Positions 1-7,227 of a stretch of DNA of 9,847 nt are shown here, piece by piece. A program made the position numbers and the translations under genes. The notes under the pieces were generated by a model. It worked only from the letters and a program-made list of their open reading frames with translations, was not told the origin of the DNA and searched no databases. The DNA is from Geodermatophilaceae bacterium (GTDB lineage: Bacteria; Actinomycetota; Actinomycetes; Mycobacteriales; Geodermatophilaceae), in NCBI GenBank assembly GCA_013812385.1, contig JACCTM010000152.1, positions 1-9,847 on the forward strand. Reading direction: 5' to 3'. How positions within the stretch are numbered: position 1 is the first letter of the stretch; every line of letters starts with the position of its first letter.

Positions 1-470
1 TGATGCTGCCCAACGAAGCCGAACCGGTACGCCAACTGCTGGCCTACTCCGAGGACACCGCCGGTGGAATCATGACCAGCGAGCCGGTCATCCTAGCACC
101 GGATTCGACCGTCGCTGAGGCGCTGGCCAGGCTGCGCAACCCGGAACTGACTCCAGCACTGGCGACCCAGGTGTACGTGTGCCGGCCGCCGTCGGCCACA
201 CCCACCGGGCGCTTCCTGGGCATGGCCCACGTCCAGCGATTACTGCGGGAGCCGCCGTCGACCCTGGTCAGCGGAGTCGTCGACGACAACGTCGACCCGA
301 TCACACCGCAGGCGCCGCTGACCCAGGTGACGCGTTATCTCGCGCGGTACAACCTGGTGGCGGCTCCGGTCGTCGACGAGGAGAACCGGCTGGTCGGAGC
401 TGTCTCGGTCGACGACGTGCTCGACCATCTGCTGCCTAAGGGCTGGCGGGAGCAGGACACCGATGGCTGA
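1..470 (+). CDS. MgtE-like protein with tandem CBS domains (3' part, starts before the window)
   Basis: The frame is open from the left edge, and the first visible ATG at position 3 lies inside the protein, so the gene begins upstream. The visible 155 residues open with the end of an MgtE N-terminal-type helical domain, then the family junction TAGGIMTSEPV (residues 20-30), followed by two CBS units at about 27-88 and 91-147. CBS pairs bind adenosyl nucleotides or Mg2+ and regulate an attached partner. The protein stops right after the second CBS unit, so the five-helix channel domain of true MgtE Mg2+ channels is absent. It is probably a soluble regulator or sensor and not a transporter by itself. 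Its stop codon overlaps the ribosome site of the next gene, which encodes a small membrane protein, so the two are likely co-transcribed and may act together. The same pairing is known to me from M. tuberculosis (Rv1232c near Rv1234), from memory. The domain call is firm; the function is open. Confidence 0.85.
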   Translation, partial: MLPNEAEPVRQLLAYSEDTAGGIMTSEPVILAPDSTVAEALARLRNPELTPALATQVYVCRPPSATPTGRFLGMAHVQRLLREPPSTLVSGVVDDNVDPITPQAPLTQVTRYLARYNLVAAPVVDEENRLVGAVSVDDVLDHLLPKGWREQDTDG

Positions 471-478
471 GGACACCC

Positions 479-997
479 ATGGCTGAGGGCGGCGGCCGCC
501 GGCTCGATCAGCCGCGCAGCAAGGGTCTGGCCGCCCCGAAGATCGATGCCGACGCTTTCGGCCGCTTTTCCGAGAGCATTGCGCGGTTCCTCGGAACCGG
601 CCGTTTCCTGTTCTTCCAGACCCTGCTCGTCATCATCTGGATCACCCTGAATCTGGCAGCAGTAAAGCTGCGCTGGGATCCGTACCCGTTCATTCTGCTG
701 AATCTGGTGTTCTCCACACAGGCCGCTTACGCGGCACCGTTGATCCTGCTGGCCCAGAACCGGCAGGCCGACCGGGATCGAGTGCAGGCCGAGGAGGACC
801 GCAGCCGGGCAATCAGCGAGCAAGCCGAAACTGAGTATCTTGCAAGGGAATTGGCGGCGTTGCGGGCGAGCATCGGTGAACTCGCCACCCGCGACTTCAT
901 CCGCTCCGAGCTGGCCAGGCTGGCCGGTGACGATCGGGATGGATCCGACGACGGTCGGCGGCGCGGCGGACGTACCCAGCCACGATCGATCAACTGA
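479..997 (+). CDS. DUF1003 family membrane protein
   Basis: A 172-residue protein recognised as DUF1003. Two hydrophobic helices lie at about residues 43-62 and 70-92, separated by a short WDPYP loop, and the family signature continues as FSTQAAYAAPLILLAQNRQ just before the cytoplasmic tail. Residues 95-150 are charged and Ala/Glu/Arg-rich, compatible with a coiled coil, and the last 20 residues are Arg/Gly-rich and probably disordered. The start at 479 follows GAGGA at 469-473 with a 5-base spacer, and that site overlaps the stop of the upstream CBS gene (470), indicating translational coupling. The function of DUF1003 is not established. The link to MgtE-like proteins is a neighbourhood observation. 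The 3' end overlaps the convergent amidase gene by 8 bases. Confidence 0.9.
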   Translation: MAEGGGRRLDQPRSKGLAAPKIDADAFGRFSESIARFLGTGRFLFFQTLLVIIWITLNLAAVKLRWDPYPFILLNLVFSTQAAYAAPLILLAQNRQADRDRVQAEEDRSRAISEQAETEYLARELAALRASIGELATRDFIRSELARLAGDDRDGSDDGRRRGGRTQPRSIN

Positions 998-2300
998 ACG
1001 GGCCGGCCCCAGCTGCCAGCACCTGCTCGATCCACCGCGCCACCTGGAACGCACGGCGGTCGTCAGCCGCGATCACCTGCAGGCCCACCGGCAGGCCACT
1101 CCCGGTCGGGAGCGGAATGCTGATGGCCGCGTGCCCGGTCAAACTCGCGGGACGGGTATTGCGCAGCAAGAGATCCCGGATCTGGATCTCGTTCTCGTGC
1201 AGGCCTGGAGCCACGATGGGCACCGTTGGCAGCACGATCGCATCGCAGTTGGCAAGGCTCGCGGAAACCTCGTCCCTGGCTGTGCCGGCATGGGTGCGAG
1301 ACCAGATATAGCGCCAGCCCGGGACCTGCATCGCGGCCCAGAGCTTGTCCCGTACGTCGGGCTGGTAGTGGCTGGCCTGAGTGGCGAACAGCTCGGCATG
1401 CGCGGCGGCTGCCTCCGGGCCCTGCGTGTCGGTGACGGCGTCGATCATCGCGCCCCAATCAGGCAGTTCTACGTCGAACATCGGTGCGCCCGCGTTGAAG
1501 ACGGCGCTCAGCGCTGCGTCGAAGGCCTGCCTGACCTCCGGGGCACAGTCCAGCGCCTCGACGTTCGCCACGACTCCCACCGTGGGGAATCCGCTGAAGC
1601 CCTGCGCGTCGGCCGAGGTGCCCAGCCCGGCAAGGACTCCTACGGCGTAATCCGCGTCTGCTACCGATCTGGTGATGACTCCGACCTGGTCCAGGCTTGT
1701 GGACAGGGGGAAGACGCCGTCAAGCGGGAGGGTGCCCCGTGCCGGCTTCACGCCGACGACGCCGCACAACGCGGCCGGCAGACGGATCGAGCCGGAGGTG
1801 TCGGTACCCAGTGCCAGGCTGACGACCCCAGCCGCGACGGCGGCGGCCGACCCGGAGCTGGAACCTCCCGCCATCCGTGACGGATCCGCCGGGTTGCGGC
1901 ACGGCCCGGCTCGGTTCGAAGTGCCCGTGCAGCCGTAGGCGAACTCATGGCTGTGCGCCAGGCCGATCACGATCGCGCCCTCGGCACCCGCTCGTCGGAC
2001 CACCTCGGCGTCGCGTTGGCCGATCCGGTGGGCGAAGACTGCTGACCCACAACGGAACGGCAGGCCGGCGACCTCGATGACCTCTTTGACCAGGATCGGG
2101 ATACCAGCCAGCGCACCTCGGCGGTCGCGTGCGACCAGCCGCGCCGAGTCCAGAGCCGCCTCGGCGTCGAGATAGACCACCGCGTTGAGGCCGCTCGCCC
2201 GCTCGGCGCGAGTCAGGGCCTGCTCGACCATCGCAACCGGGTCGAGTTCACCGGCACGCACTCGTTCTGCGACCGATTCGATCGATTCAGCAGCGGGCAT
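990..2300 (-). CDS. Amidase signature family hydrolase
   Basis: A 436-residue amidase-signature enzyme. These cytoplasmic hydrolases cleave C-N bonds of carboxylic amides with a Ser-cisSer-Lys triad. All three residues are visible: Lys72 in ILVKEV, the cis-Ser147 in the Gly/Ser loop GGSSSG (145-150), and the nucleophile Ser171 in GTDTSGSIRLP (165-175). The Lys-to-Ser and Ser-to-Ser spacings (75 and 24) match those of fatty acid amide hydrolase (K142, S217, S241), so the enzyme should be active. Length is normal for the family. It is unlikely to be GatA, since no gatB or gatC is adjacent and the N-terminus is shorter in lead-in. The substrate cannot be read from sequence. The ATG at 2300 lies 6 bases after the azlD stop, so it is the last gene of the marR-azlC-azlD set. 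The azlCD link suggests an amino-acid amide or related substrate, but that is inference. A weak AGGT lies 12 bases before the start. Confidence 0.92.
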   Translation of the reverse strand: MPAAESIESVAERVRAGELDPVAMVEQALTRAERASGLNAVVYLDAEAALDSARLVARDRRGALAGIPILVKEVIEVAGLPFRCGSAVFAHRIGQRDAEVVRRAGAEGAIVIGLAHSHEFAYGCTGTSNRAGPCRNPADPSRMAGGSSSGSAAAVAAGVVSLALGTDTSGSIRLPAALCGVVGVKPARGTLPLDGVFPLSTSLDQVGVITRSVADADYAVGVLAGLGTSADAQGFSGFPTVGVVANVEALDCAPEVRQAFDAALSAVFNAGAPMFDVELPDWGAMIDAVTDTQGPEAAAAHAELFATQASHYQPDVRDKLWAAMQVPGWRYIWSRTHAGTARDEVSASLANCDAIVLPTVPIVAPGLHENEIQIRDLLLRNTRPASLTGHAAISIPLPTGSGLPVGLQVIAADDRRAFQVARWIEQVLAAGAGPFS

Positions 2301-2306
2301 GGTGGC

Positions 2307-2624
2307 TCAACCTGCCACGGCGTACCCGAGGGCGCCGACCCCACCGGCCACCACGAGGACGACGATGAACGGGGCCCGCAGGGCAAGGGCGATCGCCGCC
2401 GCGGCGAGCGCGGCCAGGCGGAAGTCCATGACCAGCCCACCCTCGGTGGTGGCGACGTTGACGGCGACCAGCGCAGCGAGCAAAGCGGCCGGGATCAACT
2501 CGACGGCGCGTCGGACCAGCGGTCGTTGCAGCACCTGCGGTGGTACGGACAGGCCGACCAGCTTGAGCAGGTAGGTGCCCACCGAGGCGCCGACCACGAC
2601 GAGCCACACCGTGGATGGGCTCAC
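2307..2624 (-). CDS. azlD: AzlD family branched-chain amino acid export subunit
   Basis: A 105-residue, very hydrophobic protein with about four membrane helices and the AzlD layout: an N-terminal helix with the TYLLKLVG stretch (residues 17-24), the segment LVRRAVELIPAALLAALV (36-53), and C-terminal Ala/Val-rich helices. AzlD is the small subunit of the AzlCD exporter, which in characterised cases moves branched-chain amino acids and analogues out of the cell. The GTG start at 2624 sits inside the azlC stop (GTGA overlap) and has a strong GGAGGG six bases upstream, so the start is well supported and the two subunits are translationally coupled. The actual substrate is not determined by sequence. 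Confidence 0.88.
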   Translation of the reverse strand: MSPSTVWLVVVGASVGTYLLKLVGLSVPPQVLQRPLVRRAVELIPAALLAALVAVNVATTEGGLVMDFRLAALAAAAIALALRAPFIVVLVVAGGVGALGYAVAG

Positions 2625-3352
2625 GCCGGGCCCTCCGCCGAGCCGTGCGGGTCTGCCGAGGCACCCTTGGCCGGAGTAGCTCGGATGGCCAGTAGCACCG
2701 CCAGCCCCGCGACGATGATCTGCAGCCCCGGGGCGAGCACCGGGGTCAGGGCGAGCGCGATTCCTGCGCCCGCGACCGCGACGATGCGCTGCTCGCGCAA
2801 CAGATCAGCACCCCGAACCAGCCTGGGCCAGAGCAGTGCCAAAAAGGCTGCGGGCACCACCGAATCCAATGCTGCCTGCAAGACCGGCCCGAACGACTGA
2901 GCTCCCACGGCACCGGCGACTGTCGTGAGGTTCCAGAACAGGAACAAGGTGCTCCCGCTGGAGACGAACGCGAGGCGGGCCAGCTGCGTCCCGTTCTCCC
3001 GTACGGTCACGGCGGTGGTTTCGTCGATGACCCAGTGTGCCGCGGCGATCCTCCACCAACCGCGATAAGACAGCAACTCGGAAAGCCGCACGCCGTAGAT
3101 GGTGTTGCGCGTTCCGAGCAGCAGGGCGCTGCCCACCGCGGCGAACGGACCTCCGCCAGCGGCCAGGACGCCGACCAGCGCGAATTGCGAGGCACCGGTG
3201 AACATCAGCAGGCTAAGGACGCTGGCCTGCCAGACAGACAGTCCGGCTGCCGTCGCAGTCGCACCGAAGGCGACGCCGTACAACCCGACGGCCGCGCCGA
3301 GACCGACGCCGTCCCGGACGACCCTGGCCCGTTCACTGGTAGGCCGCCTCAT
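2621..3352 (-). CDS. azlC: AzlC family branched-chain amino acid export permease
   Basis: A 243-residue integral membrane protein with several hydrophobic segments and the AzlC hallmark FTGASQFALVG (about residues 51-61), followed by the GTRNTIYGVRLS region. It is the large subunit of the AzlCD exporter. I start it at the ATG at 3352, which has GGAG six bases upstream. The frame could extend six codons to a GTG at 3370, but that codon has no good ribosome site. The gene follows marR on the same strand after a gap of about 58 bases and overlaps azlD by 4 bases. The adjacent MarR protein is the obvious candidate regulator. Export of branched-chain amino acids is known for the family; applying it here is inference. 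Confidence 0.88.
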   Translation of the reverse strand: MRRPTSERARVVRDGVGLGAAVGLYGVAFGATATAAGLSVWQASVLSLLMFTGASQFALVGVLAAGGGPFAAVGSALLLGTRNTIYGVRLSELLSYRGWWRIAAAHWVIDETTAVTVRENGTQLARLAFVSSGSTLFLFWNLTTVAGAVGAQSFGPVLQAALDSVVPAAFLALLWPRLVRGADLLREQRIVAVAGAGIALALTPVLAPGLQIIVAGLAVLLAIRATPAKGASADPHGSAEGPA

Positions 3353-3410
3353 GACGCGCTCCGCACACACCCGCCGAGGCCACTCAGGACGGCGTCTGGG
3401 CCGCCCGGCT

Positions 3411-3932
3411 TCACTGCGCGAGGTCGACGTCGTCGAGAGCGGCCGAGGCGGTCAACCTCAGCGGCCCGTCGCACAGCCGGTCCAGCAGGGCTCGAAGGGC
3501 GTCGAGTTCGGCGTCGGAGAACTTGCTGGTCATATGCTCGGCCACTCCGCGTAGATGCGTCGGAGCCGCAGTGCGCAGCCGGGACAGCCCGGCAGGTTGG
3601 AGTACGGCGTACATGCCACGCCCGTCCTCGCTGGCAGCCTCTCGAGTGACCAGGCCCTCACGCTGCAGCCGGTCGACCAGTCGGGACAACCCCGAACGGG
3701 ACAGCAGCACGGCGCTCGCCAGCTCGGTCATCCGCAATCGGCGTCCGGGCGCGTCGACCAACTGGACCAGAACGTCGTAGGAGGCCAGCGGGAGATCATG
3801 GTCTTCCAACAGTTCGGCTTCCAAGTGCCGGGTGACCACGGCATGGGCACGCAGAAAGACCCGCCACGAGGCCAGTGCGGTCGGATCCAGACGGGTCGAG
3901 ACAGCCGAGTGCAACTCGGCCCCGTCGTGCAT
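3411..3932 (-). CDS. MarR family transcriptional regulator
   Basis: A 173-residue winged-helix regulator. The winged helix spans about residues 45-118. It has the recognition-helix segment LSRSGLSRLVDRLQREGLV (78-96) and the wing with EDGRGMYAVLQPAG (102-115), the latter matching the MarR D-x-R pattern. Flanking N- and C-terminal helices form the dimer interface. MarR proteins usually repress their own operon and release DNA on binding a small phenolic or other ligand, or on oxidation. One Cys (154) is present near the C-terminus. It heads the marR-azlC-azlD-amidase set and diverges from mrp across a 96-base gap, so its operator is probably there. The ATG at 3932 has AGGG seven bases upstream, which is also part of a TAGGGT -10-like box ending six bases before the ATG, so a leaderless transcript is possible. 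Confidence 0.9.
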   Translation of the reverse strand: MHDGAELHSAVSTRLDPTALASWRVFLRAHAVVTRHLEAELLEDHDLPLASYDVLVQLVDAPGRRLRMTELASAVLLSRSGLSRLVDRLQREGLVTREAASEDGRGMYAVLQPAGLSRLRTAAPTHLRGVAEHMTSKFSDAELDALRALLDRLCDGPLRLTASAALDDVDLAQ

Positions 3933-3938
3933 GCGGCA

Positions 3939-3944
3939 ACCCTA
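3939..3944 (-). promoter_or_regulatory. Candidate -10 box of marR, possibly leaderless
   Basis: On the minus strand TAGGGT fits the actinobacterial TANNNT -10 pattern and ends six bases before the A of the marR ATG, the spacing expected if transcription starts at the start codon itself. No convincing TTGAC-type -35 box is visible 16-19 bases upstream. The same bases supply an AGGG that could serve as a ribosome site in a longer transcript, so the two readings compete. Confidence 0.35.
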
Positions 3945-3973
3945 TCGCCGAGCGCCACCGAGGCCTCACACGT

Positions 3974-3993
3974 TCGCCGCCTACGATTGGCGA
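3974..3993 (+). promoter_or_regulatory. Candidate mrp -10 box flanked by an inverted repeat
   Basis: TACGAT at 3982-3987 fits the actinobacterial -10 pattern and would give a leader of about 35 bases before mrp. It is enclosed by five-base inverted arms, TCGCC at 3974-3978 and GGCGA at 3989-3993. This is a possible operator position for the divergent MarR protein. No good -35 box is seen, and short arms like these are common by chance in GC-rich DNA. Confidence 0.3.
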
Positions 3994-4028
3994 CGACCGC
4001 ATCCCGCTTTCTTCAGGAGCCATTGCCG

Positions 4029-5177
4029 ATGACCCGCCAGCCCAATCTCGCCCGGATCGAGGCTGCCCTGGCCACCGTCGACGACCCAGAGATCGGAAAG
4101 CCACTGACCGAGCTCGGCATGATCAAAGGCATCCGGGGCGGGATCAACGGCGACCCTGGGGCGGTGCTCGTCCAGATCTGGCTGACCGTCGCCGGCTGCC
4201 CGATGAAACAGACGATCACCGACCGGGTGACCAACGCGGTGACCACCGTGCCCGACGTCAGCTCGGTCGTCGTCGAGCTCGACGTCATGTCCGATGAGCA
4301 ACGTCAGGAGTTGCGCAAGAAGGTACGTGGCACCGACGCCCCCGAGCCGGAGATCCCGTTCGCCAAGCCGGGCTCGCTGACCCGGGTGTACGCCGTGGCC
4401 TCCGGCAAGGGCGGCGTGGGCAAGTCCAGCATCACGGTCAATCTGGCCGCCGCCCTTTCCGCCCGCGGACTGTCTGTCGGCGTGGTCGATGCCGACATCT
4501 ACGGACACTCCATCCCCCGGATGCTCGGCGTCGAGGGTCGACCCACCCAGGTCGAAGAGATGATCATGCCGCCCCAGTCATACGGGATCCGGGTCATCTC
4601 GATCGGCATGTTCACCAAGGGGAACACCCCGGTGATCTGGCGGGGCCCGATGCTGCACCGCGCCCTGCAGCAATTTCTCGCCGATGTGCACTGGGGCGAT
4701 CTCGACGTCCTGCTGATGGACCTCCCACCGGGAACCGGGGATGTCGCCATCTCCGTGGCCCAGCTCGTCCCGAGTGCGGAGATCCTGGTCGTGACCACTC
4801 CCCAACAGGCTGCAGCCGAGGTTGCCGAACGCGCCGGCGCAATCGCCACTCAGACGCACCAACATGTCGTCGGCGTCGTGGAGAACATGTCCTGGCTGGA
4901 CCTGCCGGACGGCAGCCGGATGGACCTGTTCGGGACCGGCGGTGGCCAGCAGGTGGCCGACAAGCTCAGCCAGCTGCTCGGGGTCCCCGTACCCCTGCTG
5001 GGCCAGATCCCGCTCGACCCGGCGTTGCGGGAATCGGGTGACTCAGGCATCCCGCTCGTGCTCAGTCAGCCGGACTCCGCGGCGGCCAGGGCGTTGCGGA
5101 CGGTCGCGGACTCCCTGGGCACACGCGCCCGCGGACTGTCCGGTCGGGCGCTGGGGCTGACTCCGGTACGCCGCTAG
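4029..5177 (+). CDS. mrp: Mrp/ApbC (NBP35-like) P-loop ATPase, iron-sulfur carrier family
   Basis: A 382-residue protein. An N-terminal DUF59/MIP18-type domain (about 5-90, with AGCPMK and Cys57) is followed by a MinD/Mrp ATPase domain: the deviant P-loop GKGGVGKS at 126-133, VVDADIYG at 152-159, and LLMDLPPGTGD at 228-238. Mrp/ApbC proteins carry or deliver Fe-S clusters using ATP. The family's usual C-terminal CxxC, expected after VENMS (284-288), is replaced here by LPDGSR, and Cys57 is the only cysteine in the protein. From memory the mycobacterial Mrp also lacks that pair, so this is probably a clade trait. The ATG at 4029 has AGGAG at 4015-4019. The frame stays open upstream to 3555, but that stretch is antisense to marR. 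The gene converges on tatB. Family assignment is firm; the biochemical role in this clade is less so. Confidence 0.95.
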   Translation: MTRQPNLARIEAALATVDDPEIGKPLTELGMIKGIRGGINGDPGAVLVQIWLTVAGCPMKQTITDRVTNAVTTVPDVSSVVVELDVMSDEQRQELRKKVRGTDAPEPEIPFAKPGSLTRVYAVASGKGGVGKSSITVNLAAALSARGLSVGVVDADIYGHSIPRMLGVEGRPTQVEEMIMPPQSYGIRVISIGMFTKGNTPVIWRGPMLHRALQQFLADVHWGDLDVLLMDLPPGTGDVAISVAQLVPSAEILVVTTPQQAAAEVAERAGAIATQTHQHVVGVVENMSWLDLPDGSRMDLFGTGGGQQVADKLSQLLGVPVPLLGQIPLDPALRESGDSGIPLVLSQPDSAAARALRTVADSLGTRARGLSGRALGLTPVRR

Positions 5178-5191
5178 CCCCTCGATAAGGG

Positions 5192-5209
5192 CGGTTGGGT
5201 AGCGAACCG
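5192..5209. terminator. Weak hairpin between convergent mrp and tatB
   Basis: The 42-base gap between the two 3' ends holds CGGTT (5192-5196) and AACCG (5205-5209) around an 8-base loop. A five-pair stem without a T-run is a weak candidate for a shared terminator. No better hairpin is visible in the gap. Confidence 0.2.
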
Positions 5210-5219
5210 GCTCTATGGG

Positions 5220-5621
5220 TCAGGTTGCCTCGGCGTCGAAGGGTGGTTCCACCCGGTTACTCCAGGAGTCGCTGCCTACGGGGGACGTTGCTGCGGCGGC
5301 GCTGGTCTGCACCCGTTCGGTGGACGTACGGGCAGAACTGCCCGATCGCCGGTGGATCGTCGGTCCCGCATCCTCTTCCATGAGGTGCTTGCGGATGAAG
5401 GTCTTGGGGTTCAGTGAACGAAGGTCCACGTCTCGCAGGTGGTCGAACTCGGGGCCCAACTGCTCATGGATCTGACCGCGGGCGCCGGTGACGGTCTGGC
5501 GCAGACGTTTGAGCGCACCGGCGGCATCCCGGGCAAGGCTGGGTAGTCGATCGGGACCGAAGATGAACAGGGCGCCCAACAGCAGCACCATGATCTCACC
5601 CAACCCGATCGAGTCGAACAC
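5220..5621 (-). CDS. tatB: Sec-independent (Tat) protein translocase subunit TatB
   Basis: A 133-residue protein with the TatB plan. A short N-terminal membrane helix (about residues 5-21) carries the conserved Glu9, followed by the hinge FGPDRLP (21-27), an amphipathic helix (about 28-60) and a polar, probably disordered tail. TatB acts with TatC as the receptor for folded proteins bearing twin-arginine signals. I start it at the GTG at 5621, preceded by AGGGG, because this gives the canonical MFDSIG N-terminus with the helix at the extreme start. A longer frame to an ATG at 5657 would add 12 polar residues before the helix, which is unlike the family. The gene lies 112 bases downstream of htrA on the same strand, so it is probably co-transcribed with the sigE cluster. 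The single-subunit gene away from tatA and tatC is usual for actinobacteria. Confidence 0.9.
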   Translation of the reverse strand: MFDSIGLGEIMVLLLGALFIFGPDRLPSLARDAAGALKRLRQTVTGARGQIHEQLGPEFDHLRDVDLRSLNPKTFIRKHLMEEDAGPTIHRRSGSSARTSTERVQTSAAAATSPVGSDSWSNRVEPPFDAEAT

Positions 5622-5733
5622 TTCACCCCTGCCCTTCGCCCTACCGAGCCCGGCCATCGCGGTCGCGGCTCACCAGCGAATGTATCCCTCGTTCGTGTGC
5701 TCGGTCGGGTTCGTCGTGCTGCGGTGCATTTCG

Positions 5734-7173
5734 TCAGGCCTGACCGAGGAAGGCTCGCACGGTCTGCGAACTCGATCCACGGACGAACTCGATCGTGATC
5801 TCGTCTCCGGGGTCGTAGGCATCGATGGCGACCACCAACTCCTCGGAGCTGCGGACCTCGCGGTCCCCGATTGCGATGATGACGTCCTCCTCCTGCAGAC
5901 CGGCACTCGCCGCCGGGCTGCCGGGCTCGACGTTGTTGACCTGCGCGCCGTCGCGTTCACCGTCAGTGACTGTCTGGGCGTTCACCCCCAGCGAGGCATG
6001 GACGGCGACACCAGTGGCGATGAGTTCCTCGCCGATCTCCCTGGCTGCATCGATCGGGATGGCGAAGCCGAGCCCGATGCTCCCGGCCTGTCCGCCGCCT
6101 CCACCGAAGCCGGCGATCGCGGTGTTGATCCCAATGAGCGCACCCGAGGCGTCGACCAGCGCCCCACCGGAGTTGCCGGGGTTGATGGCAGCGTCGGTCT
6201 GCACGGCACTGATGACCGCGTCGGTATCGGTACCTTCACCGGCCAATCGGACCGGCCGGTCCAGGGCACTGACGATGCCAGTGGTCACCGTTCCGACCAG
6301 GCCCAGCGGAGATCCGATGGCCACGACCGGATCGCCTACGACCAGGTCGGAGGATGAGCCCAGGCTCGCGACTGCGAGCCCGGGCTTCTCGACCTTGAGA
6401 ACCGCGAGATCACTGAGCGGATCACGTCCGACGATGCGCGCCGGTGACGAGGAGGAATCCGAGAAGACCACCCTCAGTGTCGAGTCCGCATTGTCCGCGG
6501 CACCGGAGACCACGTGGTTGTTGGTCAGGATGTAGCCGTCCTCTTCGACCACGACACCGGAGCCGGTCCCGCCCAGGTCTCCGAAGGTCACCTCGATGGA
6601 TACCACCGCGGGCAGCACCCGATCGGCGATGTCCGAGATCGAACCGGGCTCGCGGCTCACCGCACCCTCGACGGAGGTCAACTCGGCATCGGGCTTGAAC
6701 AACGGCGACTCCGCAGCCTGGCGGCTGAGGAAATAACTGGCCGATCCAGCGGCGCCGCCCAGCACCAGGGCGAAGATCAGCCCGAGAAGCGCGAGCCGGA
6801 CCGGGATGTCCCCGATCTTGATTCGGCGCCGACCCCGGGCGTCGGTGGTGATCAGCGCGTCGGGATCGTGGTCCTCGTCGTATTCCGCGCCCGGCCCGAG
6901 GGTGGACGGCGACTGCGGGTCGCGCCAGGGGTCCTTGGCGGCGTCGTCCTTCCACCAGGCCGACGGCCTGCTCCGGCGGGGTGGCTGTCCACTACCCGGG
7001 GCCCGGCCGAGGCTGGGGTGGCCGGGACTGGGTCGCCCGAACGCGCGGGACAGGAGTTCGGGTGGAGGCAGCTTGGCCGGATCCCGACGTGTGCTCAGCC
7101 GGGGCCGGTCGGGACTGAAGGCGTCCTGGGTTTCGGCCGGGCGAGCAAAGCCGCCGCTGGGCTCCAGATCCAC
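5734..7173 (-). CDS. htrA: Membrane-anchored HtrA/DegP-type serine protease with PDZ domain
   Basis: A 479-residue trypsin-fold protease. Residues 1-123 are Pro/Arg/Asp-rich and probably a disordered cytoplasmic head. One membrane helix lies at about 124-147, the protease domain at about 180-380, and a single PDZ domain at about 390-475. The triad is complete: His220 in TNNHV, Asp255 in DPLSDLAVLK, Ser335 in NPGNSGG. HtrA proteases degrade or refold damaged proteins outside the membrane, and the PDZ domain recognises exposed C-termini or hydrophobic segments. The gene sits downstream of sigE-rseA and upstream of tatB, matching the mycobacterial order, which points to envelope stress control. 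The GTG start at 7173 has GAGGG seven bases upstream and lies 54 bases after the rseA stop. A glycine-rich loop (GFGGGGGQAG, 355-364) after the active site is a small local oddity. Confidence 0.95.
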   Translation of the reverse strand: MDLEPSGGFARPAETQDAFSPDRPRLSTRRDPAKLPPPELLSRAFGRPSPGHPSLGRAPGSGQPPRRSRPSAWWKDDAAKDPWRDPQSPSTLGPGAEYDEDHDPDALITTDARGRRRIKIGDIPVRLALLGLIFALVLGGAAGSASYFLSRQAAESPLFKPDAELTSVEGAVSREPGSISDIADRVLPAVVSIEVTFGDLGGTGSGVVVEEDGYILTNNHVVSGAADNADSTLRVVFSDSSSSPARIVGRDPLSDLAVLKVEKPGLAVASLGSSSDLVVGDPVVAIGSPLGLVGTVTTGIVSALDRPVRLAGEGTDTDAVISAVQTDAAINPGNSGGALVDASGALIGINTAIAGFGGGGGQAGSIGLGFAIPIDAAREIGEELIATGVAVHASLGVNAQTVTDGERDGAQVNNVEPGSPAASAGLQEEDVIIAIGDREVRSSEELVVAIDAYDPGDEITIEFVRGSSSQTVRAFLGQA

Positions 7174-7227
7174 CTGGCTACCCTCGCCGATCTGCCGTGA
7201 AGTCCGCGTCAGGTAGGCCGGAGCTCG

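Noticed and set aside
3..470. Treating the ATG at position 3 as the true start of the CBS protein
   Set aside because: The sequence at this point is the interior of an MgtE N-terminal domain, and no ribosome site can be seen because the window begins here.
584..599. Inverted repeat CGGTTCC-TC-GGAACCG inside the DUF1003 gene, resembling back-to-back ECF -35 boxes
   Set aside because: It lies in well-conserved coding sequence (RFLGTGR), and no GTT-type -10 box follows at the right spacing on the strand I checked. Probably chance.
335..1054. Minus-strand open frame opposite the CBS and DUF1003 genes
   Set aside because: It has no domain and no membrane or signal pattern, and it covers two clear genes on the plus strand.
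840..1880. Long plus-strand open frame (346 codons) across the amidase gene
   Set aside because: Its translation is Arg/Gly/His-rich with no recognisable domain, while the opposite strand encodes a complete amidase with its full catalytic triad. It is a GC-driven antisense shadow.
3353..3370. GTG at 3370 as the azlC start
   Set aside because: No ribosome site precedes it, whereas the ATG at 3352 has GGAG at good spacing. It stays possible but is less likely.
3555..4028. In-frame 158-codon extension upstream of mrp
   Set aside because: It is antisense to the well-supported marR gene, its translation is low-complexity and unlike any Mrp N-terminus, and the ATG at 4029 has a good AGGAG and gives the normal DUF59 start.
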